Shown one piece after another: positions 45,089-56,015 of a stretch of DNA of 64,000 nt. A program made the translations under genes and the position numbers. The stretch is from positions 6,993,575-7,057,574 of the forward strand of contig CM066915.1 in the NCBI GenBank assembly GCA_033964015.1, read 5' to 3'. Below the pieces are notes generated by a model, which worked only from the letters and a program-made list of their open reading frames with translations, had not been told where the DNA came from and searched no databases. This stretch comes from Scolanthus callimorphus (lineage: Eukaryota; Cnidaria; Anthozoa; Actiniaria; Edwardsiidae). Each line of letters opens with the position of its first letter. Positions within the stretch are counted from its first letter, which is position 1.

Positions 45089-46014
45089 TCATGGCATCAT
45101 GGAGGACTTCTACCAAGAAACAATATGCAGGACATTTAAATAAATGGCAAGAGTATTGTAACAGGGAACATGTTGATCTGCTTTCTCCATCTGTGCAGCA
45201 GGTCTTGCAGTTTTTGACTGAGCTTTATCAAGCAAATTGTGGTTACAGTGCTCTTAATACAGCAAGAAGTGCTTTAGCTACTATTATAACTTTTCCTGGA
45301 AATGTTTCTCTTGGAAACCACCCACTTGTGTCCAGATTTTTTAGAGGAGTTTTTCCAAAAACGACCTGCTTTACCGAGATATACTCATATCTGGGACATT
45401 GGTATTGTTTTGAAATATTTACAGACTCTTAGCCCAGTGGCAAGGTTATGTTTAAAGGAACTGACATTGAAGGTCACTATGTTATTGATGTTGTTATCAG
45501 GACAAAGGATCCAGACCATCCAAATATTAAATATGGATTACATGAAGCTTACCAGTTCAAACGTTAGATTTCGTATTCAGGAGAAGGTCAAACAAACTAG
45601 GCCAGGAAGGCATGTGCAAGACCTTTGCTTCAAAGCATATGCCCCAGACACAAGACTTTGTATACTGACCTACCTGAAAGCCTACATAGATGCAACTGGA
45701 CCTCTAAGGGCAAGGAGAGACAACTTCTGATAAGTTTTAACAAACCACATAAACCGGTTTCTAGAGACACTATAAGCAGATGGCTCAAACAAGTACTTAC
45801 ACTTGCAGGTATTGATACCAATATTTTCACACCCTATAGTATAAGGGCAGCATCAACCAGTGCAGCTAAATCAAAAGGTGTTTGTATGGACCAGATATTA
45901 TCAGCTGGTGGATGGTCAAATGCTTCAACTTTTGCTAAGTACTATGACAAGCCAATTGCTCAACAATCACACACCGATTATACCTCTGGAATTCTTAATG
46001 GTGTTAGCATCTAA
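44990..46014 (+). pseudogene. DIRS tyrosine recombinase, two frame breaks
   Basis: Reading overlaps the end of the RT frame: SWRTSTKKQYAGHLNKWQEYC begins the core-binding domain. It breaks near 45355 and 45715. The catalytic part carries SGQRIQTI (first Arg), YSIRAASTSAA (second Arg region) and GWSNASTFAKYYDKP (catalytic Tyr). The overlap with the RT gene is normal for this group. The enzyme would integrate the circular DNA at short matching sites. Confidence 0.8.
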
Positions 46015-46131
46015 TCTAGACTGCATCGAACTAGAATTTACCTGCTGTACATGTTGATGACATATAAAATAAATACACTTGTTACTGTTGCATTGGTTTG
46101 CATGTAACTTCGCCTGGCCACACTGCTTTGA

Positions 46132-46255
46132 AATCTCACGTGATCTCCTGATGACGTAGTGGTGAGGTAGAATTTAAAAATTAAACGAGACTTACCTGTA
46201 AGTTGAAGTTTGATTGTAATTCTACCGAGCCACGGAGTCAGAAGGGGATTACGTG
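46132..46255. repeat. DIRS internal complementary region
   Basis: 46132-46174 is complementary to 41589-41631 (left end) and 46171-46255 is complementary to 46371-46455 (right end), overlapping at AATT. This is the arrangement used in the DIRS model to template the joined ends of the circle. Confidence 0.92.
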
Positions 46256-46874
46256 CCCACCCTACTACGTAAATACCAGACACAGGGATAATTTACTGTC
46301 CACGCCCAATACAATACTGTGTGCCCAGTCGAATTTGAAGATTGAGCTGAGCTAGCAAGTTGTGCAATCTCACGTAATCCCCTTCTGACTCCGTGGCTCG
46401 GTAGAATTACAATCAAACTTCAACTTACAGGTAAGTCTCGTTTAATTTTTAAATTACACGGTATATAGGATACACTAACAAATATATAGCTACAAAAGAA
46501 AAAAATACATAAGACTTAATGAGACTCATTATTCTTCAGCATCTCGAACCATCGCATTAAAACGGTCGAGAATATCAAACAAAATTTGGCAGTTACCTTT
46601 ACGACAGACTACTCGTCACACATCGACAATAAGTAAACGCATAGATTACGCAAACCTAGTTGGCCAAAGGAAACATTCAGTTGCAAAATGTCAGTCAAAA
46701 AGAATTCTCTTAGATTAACAAAAGACGCATGGTTACAATACATCAAATAATGCGTCTCTGCAGAATGAACATTTCCTAGAGTTATAATCAATATTAGCAT
46801 ATCTGCCCCGGGGGGGGGGGGGGGACTCCCATATTTTTTGACCGGGGATGATCGTCGAAAATTTTCAGTTTCAC

Positions 46875-47225
46875 CCCTAAAAGATACCAAACATGGCGGG
46901 CCATGGCGTGGCTCAAATAATTTCTTACCCTAAAAGATACCCTAAAAGATGAGGCCTTATGTGCAAAGTAGGCGCGAAGGAGACAGGTAACAGGTAAAAG
47001 ATACCCATCAAGAAATTTCCGTGTTTGTTTCTAATTTATCGTCTTCTCATCGAGTAATCTCTCTTTCTTACACGGTTTTTAGAAGCGCCATCATGAGAGA
47101 AAACAATTTGGACACATATTTCGGCCCTAAAAGATACCAATCTCCCTAATTTTATTCAAGATTAAGATCACCCCTAAAAGAGACCAAGGCCCCGTGATTT
47201 TAACCCCTAAAAGATACAGTCATCC
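46875..47225. repeat. dispersed CCCCTAAAAGATACC repeats
   Basis: The word CCTAAAAGATACC recurs about eight times with variable spacing, part of a degenerate element beginning at the G-run near 46808. Confidence 0.7.
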
Positions 47226-47634
47226 CCATTTTTGTCGACAGACAAGCAAAACTCGTAAATGTTTATTTTAAAGAATTCAACTGCCGTACTGTGAAGTTAA
47301 AATTCTGTAAATAGAATAAAAGAGCAACCAGAAGGCAAGGATATGATTTTTGTCTCAGTTATTACTTAAAATGATTCTTAAATCATAAGCAAATTGCGAA
47401 GTTGTAAGTGGCACGGAACTGGTACGCGGTGGCTCGGAACTGGTAACGCGAGTTGCCCTGAAAAATATGCCTTTAACTCGGAAAAATTTAAAATGTTGGA
47501 GTCAGTTCCTTGTTGATTATAACAATTGATAAATTTGGATTCTTCCTAGTAAAATCATGTAAAATGGCGTCACAGCTAAAAAGATAGAGTAATTTAAAGT
47601 TGAAGTGGCACGGAACTGGCACCCTACTGTATTA

Positions 47635-48399
47635 GGCTGCATTCATTATGTATACTACAGGGGGATGGGGGCAGAGGATTTTGAGGGGGATCTCAAAATT
47701 TAGCAACTGGAAAAGGGGGTCAAGTTTTTTTCATAACATTAAGGGGGGATGCATATTTTTGTTGAGCCATATATTTAGCATATATTTTAAACACCGAGTT
47801 TGAACCTCCTGAAGAAATATCACTTGCATTACTATTCTCGTGTATTTACCCTCTTTCAACTGATTTGAAAATAGCTGCGCGCTTTGCGCGCCTAAAGATT
47901 TATAAACTTAAAAAATTGTAAAAGGCCTTCTTGTTTTACCACAATTCCTCGAGGTCCTCTTCAGTGACTTTTGTCTGCCAGACAAAAACGCCTTTGGACT
48001 TTTGATTAATAGTCTTGTAGCTTTATGTTAAAATTGCTGCGCGCTTCGCGCGCACAACGGAAAACAAACCAAACAATCAAATACAAAATAAATGATACTC
48101 AGTCTATGTAGTAAGGTTCCAATCGAGAAGCGCACCCGAACACTTGGTAGAAAGTCACTACACACAAAAGAGTACAGCTACCTAGGATTTTTATTCGCAT
48201 TTTTACGCTTTTTTTTATCATTGAGCCTTGTTCTGCACCTTTTGAAAAAATGTTATTGACGCGACCCTACCTCGACATATAAATTGAAAAAATGTTGGGG
48301 GGGGGGTTGTTTTTTTCCTTTTGACTAAGAGGGGGGATTCGTAAAAAATATGTTGTGCCTTGGGGGATCTGAAAATTTTGCATTGTCAAAAAAAATCCT

Positions 48400-48432
<33 letters not shown>

Positions 48433-48456
48433 GCAGTATACATAATGAATGCAGCC
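47635..48456. mobile_element. PIF/Harbinger-like non-autonomous element (822 bp)
   Basis: GGCTGCATTCATTATGTATACT at the left is matched by the exact complement at the right, with TTA on both sides (47632-47634, 48457-48459). A run of about 29 C residues (48403-48431) lies near the right end. Two identical-theme GCTGCGCGCTT-GCGCGC palindromes are inside. No transposase. Confidence 0.8.
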
Positions 48457-48785
48457 TTACAAAAAGGTTTACACAACACACTAATTCTAAACACACACAA
48501 AATACTAAGGTACAGAGCCACTTAAAAAGAACTTTGTTCTAACTTAAAAGCAGAAAAAATAAACAAGAAAAAAGATTTACTGACGTACACTAGACAAAAT
48601 TGTGCTGATCCACTTTTTGTAATGACCTTCCATCTTATTATTCTTTTGTGCAATGTGTAGTTCAATAATATAAATGCGTTTTACAAACAAGATGAAGAAG
48701 TGAAAGGAAAGTATTACATTCTGAAGTCTGCATTTTATAAATATATCTCTTAACTAATAGAATTAAATGATTTAGAAGAGTAACG

Positions 48786-49330
48786 TTATCTTCGATCTCT
48801 AATTACGCCGAGTAAGATAGAGCATTCAGTTACCAGTTCAAGATGCAAAAGATTGTCATGTAAAAATGCTTTCACCGATTTCCAGAAGTCTTGAAGGGCT
48901 AAACAAGACACAGAAAGATGAGATAAAGTTTCATATTCCGAATAGCAAAAGGAGCGGAAGAGAGAGTCCATCTTTTTCATCTTGAATAAAAGCGTGTTTG
49001 TCACAAGAATGCGATTTTAAAATAACTTATATTGGAATTCTCTGGTTGCTGTGTCAAGGTGACAAGTGCCGACTTGACCGGTAAAATATTTTTTTCCAAT
49101 CCAGAGGATGGGCAACTGTGGCAAATGACCGATTAAACATATATTCAGCTGTGGGAGGAATTGCAATATCTTCGACAAACACCTTATATATTTTTCTCGA
49201 GGTGATATTCGCTATGAGAATTTGAGTATGATCAACAATGATATGGGATGGTATTGGTGCGAACGGTGAGGTTCAAGACGAAATGCGAGGGAAAGCCATC
49301 CCTAAGTCTTTGGCCTTCCAACTAGCACGA
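48786..49330 (-). pseudogene. LINE ORF2 C-terminal remnant
   Basis: The minus strand ends NTLLFKMKKMDSLF, SFCYSEYETLSHLSVSC and VTECSILLGVIRDRR, matching the Cys-His knuckle that follows the reverse transcriptase in many non-LTR elements (C-x2-C, later HL and C). To its right the same strand gives DWKKIFY-type and REFQY words in shifted frames. The element is truncated and decayed. Confidence 0.6.
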
Positions 49331-50552
49331 AGGGCATGGTAAATCCCGTTCAAATAAAAAGCATTGTTCTTACGGTACCTGTGTGACACTATTCTTTTCC
49401 GAGTTGACGTGAGTTTTATATCGAAAGTAGCTTTAGTGGTAGTTCATGTAGTCATATATCTCAAATTCGCAAGTAGATCGAATATTTTTGCCTTCCAGCG
49501 GTTTTTAAAAAATGGGTCCTAAAAATGTTGTCGGTCAGCAGGTCTGACCGCCATTTTGTTTTGAGGCAAAGGCCTGTGGATATCGTTCGATTGAGTGTTG
49601 GTGTGCAAGAAAAATGTACGTGTATACATCATATACATATGATGTATATATCATCTGCATATACATCATCTGCAACGCCCTGCAAATGCCCTCGCCACCA
49701 GGTGATCTAAATTAATGTATAATATATTTATATGCACGGCTCTCTGCAGTTGACTGTGCCTGTAATTCAGATTAACCAGCATGTGGAATGAATAAACACA
49801 TTATTATTGTATTATTATCATACTGTCAGCTTCCATGTTGGACAGACTTTATGGACACGGCTTGACTTTTTCGCTTCTACGAATGACTAGTGACGCAATC
49901 AATGTTTCACAAGTAAAACATTATAATGATATTGATCAAACGGGTGCGTTTGCAGCAGATTGTTATAACAAATATTTATTGACTTTTCTTTAGATTGTTG
50001 AATTCACAGAATGGATCGTATCCAAAAAGCATTCGTTCTACTGCTAACGATGTGTGGCGGAATCACTTTGCTATTTGTGGCAACGAACTTGAAAGCACTG
50101 TGCTTCGACAGAACTCCTGTCTCATTCATTTCAAAAGCCAACCAAACAGCCTTCCACCCAATAAGCAAACCAACGTGCCCAGAATGTCCTATGTCGTCAC
50201 CCTTTTTATCTGAAAAACAAGAGATAGCAGACACGTTAGTTGACATCCATCGTCAGCTCGCCACGCTCACCCGACACAACAAGCCATCAACTCCACAACT
50301 GTTGGTAAAGCTGGAAGAAATTATCGAAAGGTGTGTTAGGCCAATTCTAATCGTCCAGCCAAAGACATGCCGAACCAAATAAATTATAGCACGACGCTTA
50401 GAGCAAATAAATAAGTTCGCCGCTTGCTCGACATAATCTCCCGTACTATCGTCGTTTGGTCGTTGTATTTGGTTCGACACGACGCTGGCTCGACGCTTAA
50501 AGGCCGTTTCGATCACTTTGTTAAGGTCTCCATGGTCTCGGTCAGGGAAAAC

Positions 50553-50640
50553 GACGTGCTTACGGGAAAAATTATCGTCGCGTCGCAATTTATGCTATGA
50601 TAATCAGTTATATATCGTTTTAAAGCTAAAACATTGTTCT
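50553..50640. mobile_element. piggyBac-like element fragment
   Basis: ACGGGAAAAATTATCGTCGCG and TATATCGTTTTAAAGCTAAAA parallel the left end of the complete copy at 28665-29375. No right end follows; a fragment of the 30490 family abuts at 50643. Confidence 0.55.
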
Positions 50641-50642
50641 AG

Positions 50643-50790
50643 GGCCATTCCATTTTTTAGCCGCATCCCCCCTACAGAAGAAGTTTTCCTAGGGGTATAG
50701 CAAAATGGCCATTTCCGTGGGGGTCAAACCGAAAGAAAGGCTCTTCCGTGATTTTTTCCGAGGGGGTACAATAAGAAAAAGATTTTGTGT
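50643..50790. mobile_element. fragment of the GGGCCATTCCATTT family
   Basis: Begins GGGCCATTCCATTTTTTAGCC, the same end as the full element at 30490-31053, but lacks the right terminus. Confidence 0.6.
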
Positions 50791-50800
50791 GAAGGCACTC

Positions 50801-51413
50801 TTGTAGAAGCCCTAAATGTAATAACTGGCCCTGAGTGTAATAAAGGCCCCAAATGTAATACCAATTGGCCCTAAGTGTAATAAAGGCCCCAAATGTAATA
50901 AGAAGTGGCCCTTAGTGCAATAATGGCAATGATCATGCAAACTGGCAGGTACCGACATCTGTAAGTTCTCTAGAACAGGGATACAGAACTTAGTTGCAGG
51001 TTTAAGGTCAGCTTCTCAAAGAGTAGCAGCACAAACCTAGTCTCATGTTCCATGAGTACCCCGAAGCCAATACTTAAAGTATTACAAAGCCCGCGGTATT
51101 TGTTTCATATTAGACCCCGTTTGCATGCGGTAGAATTATCCGTCCTAGTTGGAGTGACATACGGTATCTTGGGATTGCTCAATAGAGGGTGGTTAATTGA
51201 GGTATCACTGTATATTGATATGACAACGTTGACGTATTCCAACTAGGACGTTGTATGGTCATCATGCCATTATTACACTTAGGGCCACTTTTTATTACAC
51301 TTGGGGCCATTTTTTATTACATTTGGGGAATTTATTACACTAGGGCCAATTTTTATTACACTTGGGGCCTTTATTACACTTAGGGTCAGTTATTACATTT
51401 AGGGCTTCTACAA
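50801..51413. mobile_element. 613-bp element with arms of TTTATTACA-GGCC tandem words
   Basis: TTGTAGAAGCCCTAAATGTAA at the left is matched by the complement at the right. Both arms consist of tandem GGCCCTAAGTGTAATAAA words of roughly 20 bases, so the arms are inverted arrays. The spacer of about 330 bases has no recognisable gene. Sits in the big intron of the LicD gene. Confidence 0.8.
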
Positions 51414-51419
51414 CTCTCG

Positions 51420-52530
51420 TATGGTAAGAATACACAAAGAAAACAGTTCGTAAATATCTTATACCCCATTCACACCAAAAAGTTAAACCTGTTTAGTTGG
51501 TGTGAATGCAGTATTAGTTTAGAAGTTAGCACTAGGAAGAGCGCAGAATCTCCCTGTGCCAAAAATATGTCACAAATGTAAATCATCCTGTATGTAGTCT
51601 TAATACAAGGACTATCAAACCAGCCTCTCCTATGAGGGACAACGTAAGACAGATTATGAAGTTTGTGAATGCATTCATATATCAGCCGGTGTTTAACCAC
51701 ACTTTGGTTTTACTAATATGGATGTGTAAAATCGATACCATTTGCTGACAACTATTAGATATTATCAATAAACATTAACGTGATAAAGGCCCATGGACGG
51801 CTCGCGGAACGCACTTTGAAGTTGGGAACTATGAGAAAGAAGGCCTCACAAAAGTGGTGGGCTGAATACTAGGAGATTCGAACACATCCTCCTTCTCTAT
51901 GTACCACTAAAATGGAGATGCTGCTCTTCTAAGGTTGGATGTGAAGTACAAGTCGAGCACAGGAAAGAAAACAATTGATAAAATCCATAGCCCAACCGAA
52001 GCAGACAAAGAGCTCACGAACAAGCGTGATGTTTGCCCTGAGGTGTATTATGGTACGAGGTATGGGCATCCTTTGTATGACAAAGGCTGGGTCATCACCA
52101 ACTGCAGAAACGCAAAGACATTGAATAGTAGCAATAATATTAAATTAGGTAAAGGCAGAGAATGATAAAAAATTGTTATTTGTACACATGTGCGCAGTTT
52201 ACATTTTACAAGAGGTACGAATAGTAGCAACAACATCAAATTAGGTAAAGGCAGGGAATGACAAAAATTGTTTTATGTACACATGCGCGCCGTTTCAGCC
52301 AATCAGCGAAAGCCCTCAATGTCACATGAGTAAGAGCCTTCTTCGCGAGGGTCCTTGGAACTGTGGGTATAGAATGACTGGAAACTGAAATGGCTACTGT
52401 GCGAGCAAATCACTGTCGTGGGATATGAGATACAATTTCTTTTTTTCATTTTGTTCAAAATTTATTTAACACTCAAACTACGAGAACCGCGGAAAGAGTA
52501 TGTCTAGAATGTTTATCAGGACTAAGCAAA
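51420..52530. other. intronic stretch with a small duplication
   Basis: Nothing coding recognised. AAATTAGGTAAAGGCAG and TGTACACATG-GCGC recur about 92 bases apart (52122-52295), a recent tandem duplication. Confidence 0.45.
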
Positions 52531-52539
52531 TGGATTAAT

Positions 52540-54215
52540 GGAATGCTGTGATATATGAAGTAGGAATAGGCAGCCGTTGGAATGCTGTAACATATAGAGC
52601 AGGGGTAGGCAGCCGTTGGAATGCTGTAACAGATGGAGTAGGAATAAGCAGCCGTTGGAATGCTGTAACATATGGAGTAGGAGTAGGCAGCCGTTGGAAT
52701 GCTGTAACATATGGAGTAGGAGTAGGCAGCCGTTGGAATGCTGTAACATATGGAGTAGGAGTAGGCAGCCGTTGGAATGCTGTAACAGATGGAGTAGGAG
52801 TAGGCAGCCGTTGGAATGCTGTAACAGATGGAGTAGGAGTAGGCAGCCGTTGGAATGCTGTAACATATAGAGTAGGAGTAGGCAGCCGTTTGAATGCTGT
52901 AACAGATGGAGTAGGAGTAGGCAGCCGTTTGAATGCTGTAACATATGGAGTAGGAGTAGGCAGCCGTTTGAATGCTGTAACAGATGGAGTAGGAGTAGGC
53001 AGCCGTTTGAATGCTGTAACATATGGAGTAGGAGTAGGCAGCCGTTTGAATGCTGTAACAGATGGAGTAGGAGTAGGCAGCCGTTTGAATGCTGTAACAT
53101 ATGGAGTAGGAGTAGGAGTAGGCAGCCGTTGGAATGCTGTAACATATGGAGTAGGAGTAGGCAATCGTTGGAATGCTGTAACAGATGGAGTAGGAGTAGG
53201 CAGCCGTTGGAATGCTGTAACAGATGGAGTAGGAGTAGGCAGCCGTTTGAATGCTGTAACATATGGAGTAGGAGTAGGCAGCCGTTTGAATGCTGTAACA
53301 GATGGAGTAGGAGTAGGCAGCCGTTTGAATGCTGTAACATATGGAGTAGGAGTAGGAGTAGGCAGCCGTTTGAATGCTGTAACATATAGAGTAGGAATAG
53401 GCAGCCGTCGGAATGCTGTAACAGATGGAGTAGCAGAAGGCAGCCGTTGGGATGCTGTAACATATGGCATAGGAGAAAGGCAGCCGTTGGAATGCTGTAA
53501 CATATGGAATAGGAGTAGGCAGCCTTTGGAAATGCTGTAACAGAGGGAGTATGAGTAGGCAGCCGTTTGAATTCTGTAACAGATGGAGTAGGAGTAGACA
53601 GCCGTTTAAATGCTGTAACTCAGGAGTAGGAATAGGCAGCCATTTGAATGCTGTAACAGATGGAGTAGGAGTAGGCAGCCGTTGGAATGCTGTAATAGAT
53701 AGAGTAGCAGAAGGCAGCCGTTGGAATGCTGTAACTTATGGAGTAGGAGAAGGCAGCCGTTGGAAAGTTGGAACAGATGGAGTAGGAGTGGGCAGCCGTT
53801 GGAATGCCGCGTAACAAGATGGAGTAGCAGTTGGCAGCCGTTGGAATGCCACGTAACAAGATGGAGTAGCAGTTGGCAGCCGTTGGGATGTTGGAACAGA
53901 TGGAGAAGGAGCAGGCATCCGTTGGAATGATGTAACAGATGGAGTAGGAGTAGGCAGCCGTTTGAATGCTGTAACAGTTGGAGTAGGAGCAGGCAGCCGT
54001 CGGAATGCTGTAACAGATGGAGTAGCAGAAGGCAGCCGTTGGAATGCTGTAGCATATGGAGTAGGAGTTGGCAGCTGTTTGAGCTGTAACATATGGAATA
54101 GGAACAGATGGAGTAATTTGCTTGATTTGCTAGAACGGACAGCCGTTGGTTTCAATGCTGTAACAGATTGAGTACGAGTAGCCAGCCGTTGGAACAGATG
54201 GAGAAAAAGTAGGCA
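52540..54215. repeat. 39-bp minisatellite, about 43 copies
   Basis: The unit is GGAGTAGGAGTAGGCAGCCG followed by TTGGAATGCTGTAACATAT. Variants alternate between AACATAT and AACAGAT and between TTGG and TTTG, with occasional extra GTAGGA hexamers. Because 39 is a multiple of three and the unit has few stops, frames over 300 codons are open on both strands (plus 52548-53540; minus 52522-53463 and 52535-53503). These are repeat artefacts, not called genes. Copies degenerate toward the right. It lies in the intron between exons 50011 and 54396. Confidence 0.95.
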
Positions 54216-55324
54216 GTAGTAGGGACTCTTATTAGCATAAGAATCACGTGAAGAATGGCAGTGTTGATAAATAAACTATTGACTAAACATATTGATAACA
54301 CCATACCCCGCCTGCAAGCAAGCTACGGTGGGCGCACATTATCATAAGAATGGCAATGTTGATAATATATTGACTAAATCTTCCCTTCTCTACAGGTAAT
54401 AACCGTTCTTTTGAACACAATGCTGTACCCAGAAGGCATGGAAAGGCAGATCCTTAGAGTACTCTACGGGATAAACCGGCTCTACCCTGGAGTTCAAATA
54501 CTAATAGCACTGAACAACGCCAAGGTTTTAGATGATGCTGAACATCTCCACAACATTTCCATTGTAACGGTCAGCGGAAGCAGCACTGTTGGACAGGCGT
54601 GGAATCTACTCATCGAAAACGTGGCAACACCATATACGGTCATAGCACGTGATCTTGTGCATTTCGATTTCAATGCTCAATTGGAGCGGCAAATTCGCAT
54701 GACCAGTGAAGTAGAACACGTGGCGGTGGTGGGAGGGGCGTTTCGTAATCTGTCAGGTCATTGGATCATCGGATGCCGACAGTCCCGAATGAAGAACTAT
54801 ATCCTGGATTTGCAGGAAGGATACCATTATTCCAGGAATTCTTGCATGTTTTGTGATGACCTCCAGGGGCCATTTGTTGCCAAGACACACCTTCTAAAAT
54901 TATTCAAATTTAAAGAATCTGGCAGAGCAGAGTTGGTGTTTGTAGACTTTTTTCTTCGTGTTAAAAATGCTGGTTATTTGGTTATGAATTGCCCCGATGT
55001 GATGTACTTTACACTCTCTTACCCTCACATTCTAAATATGGAAACAAGGAAGGAAACATGGCTGGGATTTGCCACTGAATGGATTCTTGAAAGAATAATG
55101 TTATCTAAAAGCATACAACACGTTTTTACATGCAACGAAATTGGTTACCAATGCAGCCCTTCAACGACGAAGTTTGCTCTCCTGCCAAAGTGCTGTCTGG
55201 ACGAGTTTGGAAGGGCAGTCAAGTTTTTTCATGAATTTGCTGTTAGAAACAACATCAAGTACGAACTGCCTGCTGGGTTAGCTTTAGGGTCTATGAAGTT
55301 TAACAGCTACAATCCATTTGACGT

Positions 55325-56015
55325 CTCAGGGTACTTAAGGCATGGGTCCAAAGCAAATCCAATATGGCGGACGCAAAACCAAGGGGGGTGGTCTATCTCT
55401 TAACGGTTTTATATATGCTTATGGATGTTGTTGAATATAAATTGCATTTGGCATTCTAAACCACCTTAACGATATTTGGTCTCCATAGCAACAAATCTCG
55501 TAACCTTTGACCTTAAAATAGATTTTTGTATAAACCTCTTCGGGAGGGTAGGAAGACGAATAATATTTCGTATTCTTTTTGGTGATATTAGAAGACCATA
55601 GTGGTACACAAATAAATCAAATGAGGATGGCTGGAAATGTTATTTACAATCATGGTTTTTACTGGTATGTAATTTGATACTTCTCATTATCTCAAAATCA
55701 GAATTGCTTGGACAGCCATCCTCATTTGAATTGTATTTTACATCCGATAGTCAACATTACAAACCACTTTCGAAAAAGGGCCAAACTGATTTACCATGCC
55801 TCCCGAGGCTTCAAAGAAAATAAGGCCTTTGTCACGCTCTGCCAGGTAACGCAATCGGTTACCATGGTTACAAAATATTTCAAAAGAATTGTCCCAACTT
55901 GAGGAACAACCTTAACGAATAACTGTTTGTGCTAGATGTTTTCTCTTCCTTGCAGAATTTTTTATAGTATTTTTTAGCATTTTTGCTGTTAGACCCGTGC
56001 CTTAAGTCCCCTGAG
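55325..56015. mobile_element. 691-bp inverted-repeat element (family B), copy 2, inside a coding exon
   Basis: Same ends and same length as 7426-8116, flanked by GT on each side (55323-55324, 56016-56017). Deleting the element and one GT joins GAC-GTG-GAT, keeping the LicD frame. This defines the target duplication as 2 bases. Confidence 0.9.

Larger units (their letters stand above)
41589..46455 (+). mobile_element. DIRS-type tyrosine-recombinase retrotransposon with ITRs and ICR
   Basis: The left inverted repeat (41589-41654, AATTCTACCTCACC at the edge) is matched by a diverged inverse copy at 46343-46408, and the right end extends to AATTTTTAAATT at 46455. The internal complementary region at 46132-46255 is complementary to both outer ends placed side by side, joined at a shared AATT. 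Coding regions in order are gag, reverse transcriptase plus RNase H, and tyrosine recombinase. DIRS elements insert by recombination of a circle, so no target duplication is expected, and none was seen. Several single-base frame breaks interrupt the genes. Confidence 0.93.

Noticed and set aside
52522..53540. Frames of 313, 322 and 330 codons over the minisatellite
   Set aside because: All are produced by the 39-bp repeat unit, which is stop-poor in several frames; no start context, no domain, both strands equally open.
53606..54155. Further 139- and 149-codon frames on the minus strand
   Set aside because: Continuation of the same repeat artefact.
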